From: Bacillus timonensis
GTDB lineage: Bacteria; Bacillota; Bacilli; Bacillales; Bacillaceae_L
DNA: 64,000 nucleotides
Assembly (NCBI RefSeq): GCF_000285535.1
Contig: NZ_HE610988.1
Location: forward strand, 165,737-229,736
Reading direction: 5' to 3'
Under the pieces are notes generated by a model, which did no database searches, was not told the origin of the DNA, and worked only from the letters and a program-made list of their open reading frames with translations. Of the stretch, positions 19,939 through 31,309 are shown piece after piece (position 1 is the first letter of the stretch; every line of letters begins with the position of its first letter). A program made the position numbers and the translations under genes.

Positions 19939-19962
19939 AACCTCTTCACCCCTTGTTTAGGA

Positions 19963-20151
19963 TTACATACTGATCCTTCTGTCGTCTTCAGCAAACAGAT
20001 CATCCAACGAACTGAGTGTGCCATCTTCCTCTACCTGATGTGTAAATATTTGTCCTTTATTTACAGAGAGTTCGATAAAACATCCCCAGCAGTAATATTG
20101 GTTTACACCAATTTTACCAATATCTTTACTTTTACAATTTGGGCACTTCAC
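19963..20151 (-). CDS. yrzR: Small zinc-ribbon protein YrzR
   Basis: A 62-residue protein with KCPNCKSKDIG and YYCWGCFIE, a C-x2-C ... C-x2-C zinc ribbon, followed by an acidic tail (DDLFAEDDRR). The function is unknown. The GTG at 20151 has GAGGTG 6 nt upstream; an in-frame GTG at 20160 overlaps that site. It lies between structured element copy 2 and yrzQ in the same order as in B. subtilis. Confidence 0.78.
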   Translation of the reverse strand: MKCPNCKSKDIGKIGVNQYYCWGCFIELSVNKGQIFTHQVEEDGTLSSLDDLFAEDDRRISM

Positions 20152-20179
20152 AGGGTACACCTCACATCATGGAATTCCT

Positions 20180-20357
20180 AATCAAATGTGCCTTGCGTAA
20201 TGACGCCCGATTTTTTTAAGCCCACTCGAGGTGGGTCACAAAGATATTGTCACAAAGAACGTGGCATTCTTAGTCTTTGATCCTATGCTTGAAAAATCTT
20301 GGCATCCGCTGGAGGCTTTAACTTGATTTAGCCGAAGTTTTGGCTGCATTAAGTTAT
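20180..20357 (-). repeat. Dispersed structured intergenic element, copy 2
   Basis: It fills the yrrD-yrzR gap. The first stem is TAACTTGATTTAGCC with GGCTGCATTAAGTTA (20319-20333 with 20342-20356), overlapping the yrrD stop. CGATTTTTT (about 20208) faces GAAAAATC (about 20291), enclosing CAAAGAT/GTCTTTG and CCCACTCGAGGTGGG. The last hairpin is GCGT-aatg-ACGC. Block order and spacing match copy 1, and several stem positions differ in a compensated or wobble way. Confidence 0.85.
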
Positions 20358-20828
20358 TGATACGACGATGACATCTTCACCAATTTTTATAGGTTGGGTT
20401 GTTTTGACAACCTTTTTCCCTTCTGTTATATCAGCAAAAAAGCCATCCGTTACTTCATACCCTATAATCGTGCCCACTTCTTCTGAAAAATATACATCTT
20501 CAAGTAAGCCTAATTTTTGCCCTTCTGAGGACAATAAAGGCTTTCGGAATAATCCATGATGAGTGTGTAAAAAATAAGTGGGTGTATCGGACTCGTTGTC
20601 CATCCGCTCTAACAGCGTTTTGTCTGTAACCATAACACCATCATCTCCAATTGAGGAGATGCTTTGGATGGGGACTACTCGGTCTCGTTCAAATAGCCCT
20701 TTTCCCTTCATAATCAAAGCATTCACTTTGCCATCTGATGTGATACAAAGATCAGAAACCCTACCAAGCACCTCGGCAGAAGTTTCATCATAGACCGGTA
20801 AATCCTTGAGTAGTGAGAATGTCCGCAA
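20349..20828 (-). CDS. yrrD: PRC-barrel domain protein YrrD
   Basis: A 159-residue protein with two PRC-barrel-like halves: SLLKDLPVYDETSAEVLGRV near the start and FRKPLLSSEGQKLGLLEDVYF in the second half. PRC barrels mediate protein or RNA contacts; the role of YrrD is unknown. The TTG start at 20828 has AAAGGTGG upstream. Its last codon and stop form the base of structured element copy 2. Confidence 0.85.
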   Translation of the reverse strand: MRTFSLLKDLPVYDETSAEVLGRVSDLCITSDGKVNALIMKGKGLFERDRVVPIQSISSIGDDGVMVTDKTLLERMDNESDTPTYFLHTHHGLFRKPLLSSEGQKLGLLEDVYFSEEVGTIIGYEVTDGFFADITEGKKVVKTTQPIKIGEDVIVVSIT

Positions 20829-20901
20829 AGATTATCGCCACCTTTCCGAACATTACTTATCATTTACGTTCAGGTACCATCCCATACTGCACAAGAGTTT
20901 C

Positions 20902-20936
20902 CAAAAAAAGAGCTGGTTTCCCAGCTCCAGCTCTTA
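20902..20936 (-). terminator. Terminator of recD2
   Basis: A 9-bp perfect stem AAGAGCTGG / CCAGCTCTT followed by TTTTT on the minus strand, beginning at the recD2 stop codon. Confidence 0.9.
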
Positions 20937-23336
20937 TTCACTTTCCATGAAATCATAAGGAGTGATTCCCTCCATTCCGATATTCGGATCGGTTTGGAAA
21001 ATGATATCGTAATAGGTTTTCGCTTCTTCCGGAACAGTTACATTCCCGTCCTCCATAATACCAAATGAAGCTTTCAACTTTTCACATAATGATGTTTGGC
21101 GATTTGTATCATTTCCACGTTGTACACCTTGCCTTAAAGCGTCCTCTTCTCCACAAAGAATCAAAAAGTTTTTAGCTCTTGTTATAGCCGTGTATATGAG
21201 GTTACGGCGTAGCATGCGATAATAGCCTTTAACAATTGGTAAAATCACGATGGGAAATTCACTCCCCTGTGATTTGTGGATGGAACAGCAGTATGCATGT
21301 GTAATCTGGTTTAGGTCTTGTTTTGTATAGGTGACTTCATTACCTTCAAAATTGACAACGACCATATCCTGTTTTTCTGTATTTTCCTTTGCATAAAAAA
21401 TGGACTCAATTTCTCCGATATCACCATTAAACACATTGTTTTCTGGCTGATTCACTAATTGGAGTACCTTATCGCCCCTGCGGTAAATGATATCCCCATA
21501 TTTTAATTCTCGTTTACCATGTACAGGAGGATTAAAAAGTTCTTGGAGCATGACGTTTAAACTGTCTATGCCAGCAGGCCCACGATACATTGGTGCTAAA
21601 ACCTGAATGTCCTTTACGGAGAATCCCTTTCTTTTTGCATTATCTGAAACTTGCCTAACCACTTCAAGCACCTGATTTTGGTAACATTTTAAGAAAGAAC
21701 GATCCTTTTTCGGTGAAGAGATATCTGGTGGCAGTACACCCTTTTTAATATCATGAGCCAATTCAATAATAGAAGAACCCTCAGATTGCCGATAAATATC
21801 AGTTAAACGGACAGTCGGTAAAACTTCTGATGCCAATAAATCTTTTAAAACTTGACCCGGTCCAACTGAAGGCAATTGGTCTTCATCTCCTACAAGAACA
21901 ACTTGAATATGTTCAGGGAGTGATTTGAAAAGCTGGTTGGCTAACCAAATATCAACCATTGAAACCTCGTCAACAATCAACAACTTTCCACTTATCGGGT
22001 TGTCCTCATCATGACTGAAGCCTTCTACACCGTTCCACCCTAATAGTCGATGAATGGTAACTGCTGGTAGCCCTGTAGATTCGCTCATCCGTTTTGCCGC
22101 ACGACCAGTTGGTGCAACTAATAAGATAGGAAATGGATTTTCAGAGTTATAATCCTTAGGATCCAACGAACAGCCGTGCAACTCTCCGTATAATTCCACA
22201 ATTCCTTTGATAACGGTGGTTTTTCCAGTTCCTGGTCCGCCAGTTAAGAGAAGCATTGGAGACATTAGTGCCTTTTGAATCGCATCTTTTTGAGAAGGTG
22301 CATATTGGACTTTAATTCTTTCCTCCAGTGCACCAAGTGCTAGCAGAAACTCAGACTCGGGAAAAATATCCTCGTATTCGGTTTGTTCCATAACTCGTTT
22401 AATATTAGTGATTAGTCCTTTTTCAGAAAAATAAAGGGAAGGGAGGTAGACCTTATCATCTTCAATAATGAGTTTGCTCTCTTCTGTTAAATTAATCATT
22501 TCCTGTGAAATATCGGTTGCAATAATTTGTTCTCGACTGTTTTGTTCCAATAAATTTTGGACGCGGATGATTAACTCTTCTACCGCAAGATAAACATGAC
22601 CATCTTGTAATGAGTCTTGTTCAAGTATGTATAAACACCCTGCTTTAATCCGATCAGGATGGTTTCCGGAAATGCCCAGTTGGCGTCCCAATTCATCTGC
22701 TCTTCCAAAACCAACTCCTTCTATATCCTCCACTAATTTATATGGACGATGTTGAAGAATTTCAAGGGTCTGTTCTTTATATACTTGATAAATCTTCATC
22801 GATAGTTGAGGACCAAAGCCATATTGGGAAAGACCAATCATGATTTGTTCAAGCCCTTGGTGATGTTGAAGAGTTTCATAAATCTCTTTGGCTTTGTCTG
22901 TTGAAAGTTTATCAACCTTCTCCAAAATAGATGGGTTAGCCATAATTTTAGAGATGGCCCCTTCTCCAAGTGTTTCTACAATTTTTTCTGCTGTCTTAGT
23001 TCCGATTCCTTTAAATAGATCACTTGAAAGGTATTGGACGATTCCTTGCTTTGTATGTGGGATTTCTTTTTGGAATTGTTCAACATGGAACTGGATACCA
23101 AATCGTGGGTGCTCTTTTAAGCGACCAAAAAAGATATAGGTTTCATTTTCATGCATGCGAGGGAAATACCCGGTTACAACTGCTTCTTTTTCACTATACT
23201 CTTCATTTGTTTCCTGAAGTCTAATGCGAACAACAGAATATAAATTTTGTTCATTATGAAATATCGTCACTAAATGAGTGCCCTTCATAAATTTTCGTTG
23301 TTCACTAAATAAATCTAAAGATTCCTGCTGTTCCAT
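20934..23336 (-). CDS. recD2: ATP-dependent 5'-3' DNA helicase RecD2
   Basis: An 800-residue SF1B helicase of the RecD2 (RecBC-independent) type. It has the long N-terminal region with helix-hairpin-helix motifs (LSSDLFKGIGTKTAEKIVETLG, PYKLVEDIEGVGFGRADELG), Walker A LLTGGPGTGKTTVIKG, Walker B IVDEVSMVD, GDEDQLPSVGPG and the C-terminal motif AYCCSIHKSQGSEFP. RecD2 acts in replication-fork and mismatch-repair related pathways in B. subtilis. It lies 19 nt after yrrB. Confidence 0.96.
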   Translation of the reverse strand: MEQQESLDLFSEQRKFMKGTHLVTIFHNEQNLYSVVRIRLQETNEEYSEKEAVVTGYFPRMHENETYIFFGRLKEHPRFGIQFHVEQFQKEIPHTKQGIVQYLSSDLFKGIGTKTAEKIVETLGEGAISKIMANPSILEKVDKLSTDKAKEIYETLQHHQGLEQIMIGLSQYGFGPQLSMKIYQVYKEQTLEILQHRPYKLVEDIEGVGFGRADELGRQLGISGNHPDRIKAGCLYILEQDSLQDGHVYLAVEELIIRVQNLLEQNSREQIIATDISQEMINLTEESKLIIEDDKVYLPSLYFSEKGLITNIKRVMEQTEYEDIFPESEFLLALGALEERIKVQYAPSQKDAIQKALMSPMLLLTGGPGTGKTTVIKGIVELYGELHGCSLDPKDYNSENPFPILLVAPTGRAAKRMSESTGLPAVTIHRLLGWNGVEGFSHDEDNPISGKLLIVDEVSMVDIWLANQLFKSLPEHIQVVLVGDEDQLPSVGPGQVLKDLLASEVLPTVRLTDIYRQSEGSSIIELAHDIKKGVLPPDISSPKKDRSFLKCYQNQVLEVVRQVSDNAKRKGFSVKDIQVLAPMYRGPAGIDSLNVMLQELFNPPVHGKRELKYGDIIYRRGDKVLQLVNQPENNVFNGDIGEIESIFYAKENTEKQDMVVVNFEGNEVTYTKQDLNQITHAYCCSIHKSQGSEFPIVILPIVKGYYRMLRRNLIYTAITRAKNFLILCGEEDALRQGVQRGNDTNRQTSLCEKLKASFGIMEDGNVTVPEEAKTYYDIIFQTDPNIGMEGITPYDFMESE

Positions 23337-23355
23337 AAGTATCCCCTCCCCTCAT

Positions 23356-24018
23356 TTATTCACTTAAAGCGTCACTAACAATCTTTTTACCATTTGCCGC
23401 AAGGACATGTTCTGGTTGAATCTTTAACGCTTTTTCAAACATTTCGAGTGCTTTTTTATTATCGTTTTTAAAACCAGCATAGGCTACACCCAAATTGTAA
23501 AAAGCATCCGAATGCGCAGGTTCCAATTCAATTACACGAAGGAATGTGTTTATCGCTTCATCAATAACAGATTCACCTGCTAAGCAGAGACCGTACTGAA
23601 ATAATGCATCAACATCATTTTCATTTAACTCAACCGCACGCTTCATATAAGGCATTGCCAACTTTGTCTGACCAAGTTGAATCAAAGTCATTCCTAGCAT
23701 AAAATATGTATCGCTATTGTCTACACCTGCTTTTATGGCTTTTTCAAACATATCTTTTGCTTTCATGAAATCTTCTTGATTGTACAAAAGACTACCTATT
23801 CCGTAATAAGCCGTTCCCAGTTCCTTGTCCATTTCTAGTGCTTTATTAAAAAAAGCAATTGCTCGTTCAGGATCTCCTACTGCTGATAATAAATTCCCGA
23901 AATTCACATAATAAATAGGCTCTTTAGGGTTTTCTTCGATGGCTTGTGAAAAACATTTTGCAGCTTCTTCGTAATTTCCCTCTTGCATATATTCAATACC
24001 TTGTTTATTTAAATCCAA
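23356..24018 (-). CDS. yrrB: TPR repeat protein YrrB
   Basis: A 220-residue protein made almost wholly of about six tetratricopeptide repeats; examples are YEEAAKCFSQAIEENPKEP, PERAIAFFNKALEMD and KKALEMFEKALKIQPEH. It has no enzymatic motif, so it is a probable scaffold for protein contacts. Partners are unknown. The apparent start is TTG at 24018. It sits between mnmA and recD2; the mnmA terminator at 24068-24100 suggests partial separation. Confidence 0.9.
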   Translation of the reverse strand: MDLNKQGIEYMQEGNYEEAAKCFSQAIEENPKEPIYYVNFGNLLSAVGDPERAIAFFNKALEMDKELGTAYYGIGSLLYNQEDFMKAKDMFEKAIKAGVDNSDTYFMLGMTLIQLGQTKLAMPYMKRAVELNENDVDALFQYGLCLAGESVIDEAINTFLRVIELEPAHSDAFYNLGVAYAGFKNDNKKALEMFEKALKIQPEHVLAANGKKIVSDALSE

Positions 24019-24067
24019 TGTTATTCAACTCCAATTAACTTTTGTGCAGTTCATATTATAACATAGG

Positions 24068-24100
24068 AAAACCCCAACCCTAAAGCTAGAGTTGAGGTTT
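24068..24100 (-). terminator. Terminator of mnmA
   Basis: AAACCTCAAC paired with GTTGGGGTTTT (one G-U pair), just after the mnmA stop, ending in a short T-run. Confidence 0.78.
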
Positions 24101-24102
24101 CT

Positions 24103-26369
<2,267 letters not shown>

Positions 26370-26390
26370 AATGCGCCCTCCTTTATTTTT

Positions 26391-26524
26391 TCAAATGCGC
26401 CTTAGCGTATTTACGCCCGATTTTTCTCGAGTACACTCGAGAAATTTCCTTGCAAAAATCGTGGCATCCGCCGGAGGCTTTAACCCTATTTCATCTAAAA
26501 ATGCTACGATAAAATAAGGTTAAT
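26391..26524 (-). repeat. Dispersed structured intergenic element, copy 3 (internally deleted)
   Basis: It lies between cymR and iscS. First stem TTAACCCTATTT with AAATAAGGTTAA (26480-26491 with 26512-26523) begins about 27 nt after the cymR stop. Long-range pair CGATTTTT / AAAAATCG, but the inner hairpins of copies 1 and 2 are replaced by a short palindrome CTCGAGTACACTCGAG. Last hairpin GCGT-attt-ACGC. Against copy 1, the G-C and T-A pairs of the first stem become T-A and C-G. Confidence 0.85.
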
Positions 26525-26550
26525 GACTTTAAGATTATTGCATATTTTGA

Positions 26551-26964
26551 TTAGATATAAAACATATATGCATCGTTACCATCGCTATGGCTTGCGAGGT
26601 CTTCAAGTGTTGTACTATCTAGCACTTCTTTTACAGCATCTCGAATTCGTATCCATAATTCCCTTTTTGCAGGTTCTTCATCCTCTAAAACTTCTACCGG
26701 GCTAATAGGCCCCTCAAGGACAAGGATGACATCACCTGCCGTAATTTTTTCAGGCTCATCTCCAAGAATATATCCTCCATATGCACCACGAATACTTTTT
26801 ACCAAGCCTGCATTGCGTAAGGGAGAAATTAATTGTTCAAGATAATGTTCGGAAAGCTCGTGTTTGGCAGCAATCGATTTTAATGAGATAGGGCCTTTGC
26901 CATGATTTTTTGCTAGTTCAATCATGATTGTTAGTCCATATCTTCCCTTTGTTGATATTTTCAT
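26551..26964 (-). CDS. cymR: Rrf2-family cysteine metabolism repressor CymR
   Basis: A 137-residue winged-helix regulator. The start MKISTKGRYGLTIMIELAK, the recognition helix region ELSEHYLEQLISPLRNAGLV and SIRGAYGGY are typical. It lacks the cysteine triad of Fe-S Rrf2 proteins such as IscR. In Bacillus CymR forms a complex with CysK and represses cysteine-acquisition genes, including the yrrT-mccAB operon seen at the start of this window. It heads the iscS-mnmA group. Confidence 0.95.
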   Translation of the reverse strand: MKISTKGRYGLTIMIELAKNHGKGPISLKSIAAKHELSEHYLEQLISPLRNAGLVKSIRGAYGGYILGDEPEKITAGDVILVLEGPISPVEVLEDEEPAKRELWIRIRDAVKEVLDSTTLEDLASHSDGNDAYMFYI

Positions 26965-26979
26965 TCTTTACACCCCTAA

Positions 26980-27651
26980 TTAATTACTGAAATGATTTAT
27001 CTCGATAACTGGTGTTTTCTCCAGTTTGCGTTTCAATCTAACATACATTCTTTCACATTGTGGCAATGCAAATCCTGCGATATAACCTATACCCACACAA
27101 TATATTAATGTTCCAACGAAAACAGGCCCTCCTAACAACCAACCTATCGTTAGTACAATAATTTCCATTCCTGAACGAATATATTGCACTTTCCACTTAG
27201 AAAGTTCGGTTAGTGCTAACATCAGACTGTCTCGTGGACCGGCTCCCACTTTAGCCGAAATATAAATTCCCATTCCATAGCCGTTAATGATAAGTCCTAC
27301 TAGCAGCATCATGATTTTTCCAATAAAACTTTCAGGAGTTACGAGGTACGGAACCATCATAAACATGTCAATAAAAATACCGACTGAAATCATATTTAAA
27401 AAAGCACCGATTTGAGGCAGTCGCTTTAATAATAGTGAGGAAAGGAACAAAACAAAAAAGCCGACAATAATCGACCAAGAGCCAATGGTAAGACCAATTT
27501 GTTTAAAAAGCCCAATATGCAAAACATCCCATGGTGAAGCCCCAAGGTCTGCTTTGATAATAATGACAATACCTAAGGACAAAAATAATAAACCTATAAA
27601 AAAAGTGAACCACTTCAACATGTGGTGGCTAAAGCTGGATTGTACCCGCAT
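26980..27651 (-). CDS. YczE/YitT-like membrane protein
   Basis: A 223-residue protein with five predicted membrane segments, the duplicated pattern GIVIIIKADLGASPWDVLHIGL and MGIYISAKVGAGPRDSLMLAL, and a basic C-tail. These are features of the YczE/YyaS family. Function is unknown; B. subtilis YczE affects bacillomycin/surfactin-type production. It lies 15 nt upstream of cymR and is likely co-transcribed. This gene is not part of the B. subtilis cymR neighbourhood I know. Confidence 0.8.
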   Translation of the reverse strand: MRVQSSFSHHMLKWFTFFIGLLFLSLGIVIIIKADLGASPWDVLHIGLFKQIGLTIGSWSIIVGFFVLFLSSLLLKRLPQIGAFLNMISVGIFIDMFMMVPYLVTPESFIGKIMMLLVGLIINGYGMGIYISAKVGAGPRDSLMLALTELSKWKVQYIRSGMEIIVLTIGWLLGGPVFVGTLIYCVGIGYIAGFALPQCERMYVRLKRKLEKTPVIEINHFSN

Positions 27652-27756
27652 TTACTTCTCTCCGCCTCTCGTGTCTCTCACAGCTGTATAACACTCTCTA
27701 TTTTATTGTTATATTTCTTTTAAACTCACGACATTATATCATAAATTGGAGTGCAT

Positions 27757-27785
27757 TTGTATTTTATCAGTTGCAAACGTATGAT
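27757..27785 (+). promoter_or_regulatory. Sigma-A promoter of rarA
   Basis: TTGTAT (27757-27762), 17-nt spacer, TATGAT (27780-27785), about 45 nt upstream of the rarA start. Confidence 0.75.
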
Positions 27786-27831
27786 AAAGTTGATGTAGTA
27801 ACACCAGACCTTGGTTAAGGGGATGAATTTT

Positions 27832-29133
27832 TTGCTTTTTGAATCACTTATCGAAGCACCTTTGTCATATCGGATGCGCCCCACGCATATTGAAGAAATA
27901 ATTGGGCAAAAGCACATTATCGGCAAGGATACGGCCCTTTATAAAATGATTACGAATGGACATGTTCCATCCATATTACTCTATGGGGAACCTGGAATAG
28001 GAAAAACTTCGATTGCAACAGCAATTGCTGGAACGGTAGATATGCCATTTATCTCCATCAATGCAACAACTGCAGGAAAAAAAGATATTGAGGATGCGGT
28101 ATCGACCGCTAAAGCAGAAGGAAAATTAATCCTTTTTATAGATGAGGTACATCGCTTTAACAAAGCACAGCAGGATTACTTGCTTCCACATGTTGAACGT
28201 GGCCTAATTTCATTAATTGGGGCAACAACGGAGAATCCCTTCCATGATGTAAACCCCGCTATTCGAAGTAGATGTGGTCAAATTAAAGAGCTTCGACCAT
28301 TAACAAAAGAAGATATTAAGGAATTAATTCTGCGTGCTTTAACCGATTCAGAACGTGGGCTTGGGTCTATGAAAATCTCAATTTCAGAAGAAGCAATCGA
28401 CATCATTTCTTCATCCACAAAGGGGGATGCGCGTTCTGCGATGAATGTGTTAGAGGATGTCGTAATGGCTTCAAAAACAAGAGAAAATGAAGAAATTGAA
28501 ATTGATATTGAGCTTGTAAAGGAATGTGTAGAAAATAAGGGATTTTCCCATGATAAAGACGGCGATCTGCACTATTCATTGCTATCCAGTCTTCAAAAGA
28601 GTATTCGAGGTAGTGATGTGAACGCAGCTTTACATTACTTAGCTAGACTGATTGAAGGCGGTGATTTAGTTTCAATCTGCAGACGTCTTACGGTCATTGC
28701 CTATGAAGATATATCAATCGCTGCTCCAGAGGTTGGCGTTCATACTGTAGCAGCATGCCAAGCTGTCGAACGCTTAGGACTACCCGAAGCACGTATTCCA
28801 CTTGCAAATGTTGTGATTGAACAATGTTTATCACCAAAAACAAATAGTGCGTATCGTTCTCTTGATAAGGCAATTGAAGATATTCGTAAAGGAAATATCG
28901 GGGAGATTCCAGCTCATCTCAGAGATGCCCATTATAATGGAGCAAAAGAGCTTGGTCATGGAATCGGTTATAAATACCCACATGATTACCCGAATGGATG
29001 GGTAAAACAGCAATACTTACCAGACCTATTAAAAAACAGAAAATACTTCAAACCGAAACAAAATGGACAAGAGAAGTATTTTTCAAAAGTATACGATCGA
29101 CTTGAGCAATTACAAAAAGAGGGGGAGAAATAG
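27832..29133 (+). CDS. rarA: Replication-associated recombination protein A
   Basis: A clamp-loader-like AAA+ ATPase of about 433 residues. It has LSYRMRPTHIEEIIGQKHI at the start, Walker A GEPGIGKTS, Walker B LFIDEVHRFNKAQQD, sensor GATTENPFH and the arginine-finger segment NPAIRSRCGQ. RarA/MgsA acts at stalled forks. TTG at 27832 is favoured because AAGGGGATG lies upstream and the protein then begins like B. subtilis YrvN; in-frame starts at 27811 and 27823 are alternatives. The terminator overlaps the stop. Confidence 0.93.
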   Translation: MLFESLIEAPLSYRMRPTHIEEIIGQKHIIGKDTALYKMITNGHVPSILLYGEPGIGKTSIATAIAGTVDMPFISINATTAGKKDIEDAVSTAKAEGKLILFIDEVHRFNKAQQDYLLPHVERGLISLIGATTENPFHDVNPAIRSRCGQIKELRPLTKEDIKELILRALTDSERGLGSMKISISEEAIDIISSSTKGDARSAMNVLEDVVMASKTRENEEIEIDIELVKECVENKGFSHDKDGDLHYSLLSSLQKSIRGSDVNAALHYLARLIEGGDLVSICRRLTVIAYEDISIAAPEVGVHTVAACQAVERLGLPEARIPLANVVIEQCLSPKTNSAYRSLDKAIEDIRKGNIGEIPAHLRDAHYNGAKELGHGIGYKYPHDYPNGWVKQQYLPDLLKNRKYFKPKQNGQEKYFSKVYDRLEQLQKEGEK

Positions 29134-29160
29134 GATTACTATTTCTTCCCCCTTTTGTTT
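29121..29160. terminator. Bidirectional terminator of rarA and the ABC exporter
   Basis: GGGGGAGAAATAG paired with CTATTTCTTCCCCC (29121-29133 with 29139-29152) overlaps the rarA stop and is followed by TTTTGTTT. It faces the end of the convergent permease gene. Confidence 0.85.
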
Positions 29161-30115
29161 AGGCCGCCACGTCACGTTTCGTAAAGACGAACCATGTTAA
29201 TGCATTAAATAGAACAAAATAGATAATCAACATGATAATTGAAAATGTCATTGTCATTCCTTCAACTAAAACATATCCAGTAAGATATTGAGATAAATCT
29301 GTATTTGCAAACAAGATGTATTTAGCCCAATCAAACTTCGAAGCAAGTATGGCAGTTGCGTTTACACCTGCAAACATTAAGAAAATCGCTAATCCAATGG
29401 CAAGGCCACTATTTCTAAAAATCGTTGAAATCATGAAAGCAAATGTTGACATCATGATTAAATTGATTGATTTCAACCCAAAAATCCCTAGAATATGTGA
29501 AACCATATGAACTTCATGCACTGCACCATCTCTATAAACGAGGTGTGGTGTGGAGCCACCTACTCCAAAGAATATACTTCCCACTAAGAATGAAACTACA
29601 AAAAGCAGAACTAAGGAAAATAACGCAAATAGAATGGTTGCTAGATATTTAGATAGGAGGATCTTCGCTCTTGATACTGGACGAATTAACAGTAATTTAA
29701 TGGTTCCCCATGTGAACTCAGATGCAACACTACTTGCCCCTACAACGATTGTAAATAATGTGATTAATGAAACAATTTCCGCAGCAATAGTCATAAAATT
29801 CCACGTCGATCTAGTATCAACCGGAGCTATGTCATGTTCGAGTCGATACTCATTTATTGCCAATTCTCGTTCTGAAATATCCTTTACCATATCCGGCAAG
29901 TCTTCATTCTCCATATCTGCCTTATACATCTCATTTTGCTGCTGTATGTTTTGTTTCCAATTTTCATCAGCAGAATCTGAAGCTGTTGCGTTCATAACGA
30001 TTCCCATAACTAGTGCCGCTCCGACCAGAATAACAAGCATTATCCATGTTGAAACGCGACGGTAAATTTTCATATTTTCATTCTGAATAAGTTTGAAGAT
30101 ATTACCCAATTCCAC
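29159..30115 (-). CDS. ABC transporter permease (ABC-2 type)
   Basis: A 318-residue permease: one N-terminal membrane segment (about 22-42), a large extracellular loop (about 45-105), then five further segments, the ABC-2 exporter layout. FVFTKRDVAA at the end is typical of this family. The substrate is unknown; relatives export bacteriocin-like peptides or drugs. It overlaps the ATPase gene by 14 nt, so the two form one transporter. Confidence 0.88.
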   Translation of the reverse strand: MELGNIFKLIQNENMKIYRRVSTWIMLVILVGAALVMGIVMNATASDSADENWKQNIQQQNEMYKADMENEDLPDMVKDISERELAINEYRLEHDIAPVDTRSTWNFMTIAAEIVSLITLFTIVVGASSVASEFTWGTIKLLLIRPVSRAKILLSKYLATILFALFSLVLLFVVSFLVGSIFFGVGGSTPHLVYRDGAVHEVHMVSHILGIFGLKSINLIMMSTFAFMISTIFRNSGLAIGLAIFLMFAGVNATAILASKFDWAKYILFANTDLSQYLTGYVLVEGMTMTFSIIMLIIYFVLFNALTWFVFTKRDVAA

Positions 30116-31022
30116 TACCTCCTGTTACTTCTAAGAATCGATCTTCTAGTGATTTCGATAGCTGCATGATTCCATACACCTGAATCTCATTTTTTACAAG
30201 ACTAGCATTTATTTTTGGAATCATTTCCTGATCCGTTAAAATCTCGATTCCTTTATCCGTTTGTACCACTTCAAGTGCTGAGTATTCAGTTGATAGAATT
30301 GATAATGCTTTTTCTACATAATCTACTTGAAACTGAACCCGTATACTAGCTTCTTCATTCACAAATTCGGTAACTTTTTGTACACCCACTAATTTACCAT
30401 TTTGAATGATTCCAATCCGGTCACACATCATTTCCATTTCAGAAAGTAAATGACTAGAGACGATTACAGCAAGACCTTCTTCTCTAGCAAGCTTCCTGAC
30501 ATAATCACGAACCTCGCGAATTCCTGCAGGGTCCAATCCATTGGTTGGTTCATCCAAAATCAAAATAGAAGGGTTATGTAATAACGCTTGTGCAACTCCT
30601 AAACGCTGACGCATCCCCAGTGAGTATGTTTTGACTTTATCATTAATTCTTTTTCCTAATCCCACTAGTTCAGTCACTTCAAGAATTCTTTCTTTCGTTA
30701 CACCTTTTACCATCCGAGCATAGTGAAGTAGATTTTGATAGCCTGTTAAAAATTTATACATTTCTGGGTTTTCAACAATTCCCCCAATATGCTGAACAGC
30801 TTGTTCAAAGTTTTTTGCAATATTTGTTCCTTTAATAATAACTTCACCGTCTGTAATAGACATAAGTCCAACAAGCATCCGTATGGTAGTCGTTTTCCCC
30901 GCACCGTTTGGTCCTAAAAACCCGAATACTTCTCCTGGATACACATCAAAGGTAATTCCTTTAATAATATCTTTTTTACCGATAGTTTTTTTGACGTTTT
31001 TCAACTGTAAAACTGGTTGCAC
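30102..31022 (-). CDS. ABC transporter ATP-binding protein
   Basis: A 306-residue ATPase with Walker A GPNGAGKTT, Q-loop near VENPEMYKF, signature SLGMRQRLGVAQALL, Walker B ILILDEPTNGLDP and the switch histidine in VSSHLLSEM. The CcmA/BcrA-like C-terminal extension (about 215-300) is typical of bacitracin/lantibiotic-type exporters. Paired with the overlapping permease. It is not part of the B. subtilis rarA-tcdA region I know, so possibly an insertion. Confidence 0.9.
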   Translation of the reverse strand: MQPVLQLKNVKKTIGKKDIIKGITFDVYPGEVFGFLGPNGAGKTTTIRMLVGLMSITDGEVIIKGTNIAKNFEQAVQHIGGIVENPEMYKFLTGYQNLLHYARMVKGVTKERILEVTELVGLGKRINDKVKTYSLGMRQRLGVAQALLHNPSILILDEPTNGLDPAGIREVRDYVRKLAREEGLAVIVSSHLLSEMEMMCDRIGIIQNGKLVGVQKVTEFVNEEASIRVQFQVDYVEKALSILSTEYSALEVVQTDKGIEILTDQEMIPKINASLVKNEIQVYGIMQLSKSLEDRFLEVTGGSGIG

Positions 31023-31228
31023 ACTTTTTCCCCCTAACAGTTTGTGAGATTCGTGTTAACAGAATCTCCTTCACATCTTCCGGATAATGCGATGTTACTA
31101 CTTACGTATTATAAAGAAAAAAGTTCCCATTTTTTTAGGTTATAAGAGAACTTAACAATTTCTTTACATTGGTAATGCAATCATAGTACGCAATATGTAG
31201 TATTTTTGCTTTCAAAAAAACTAGTAAT

Positions 31229-31258
31229 GTATAAAACAAAAAAAACGTGGTCATGCTA
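31229..31258 (+). promoter_or_regulatory. Candidate sigma-F promoter of rsfA
   Basis: GTATA (31229-31233), 15-nt spacer, GGTCATGCTA (31249-31258). This matches 8 of 10 positions of the sigma-F -10 (GGNRANAMTW) and the -35 GYWTA. It lies about 50 nt upstream of rsfA, which is transcribed by sigma-F in B. subtilis. The rest of the 287-nt gap (31023-31309) is AT-rich with no further signal I trust. Confidence 0.55.
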
Positions 31259-31309
31259 GATATAAAGAAAAAATCTATTATTTAGATTTAATAGGGAGTT
31301 GGTTATTAA

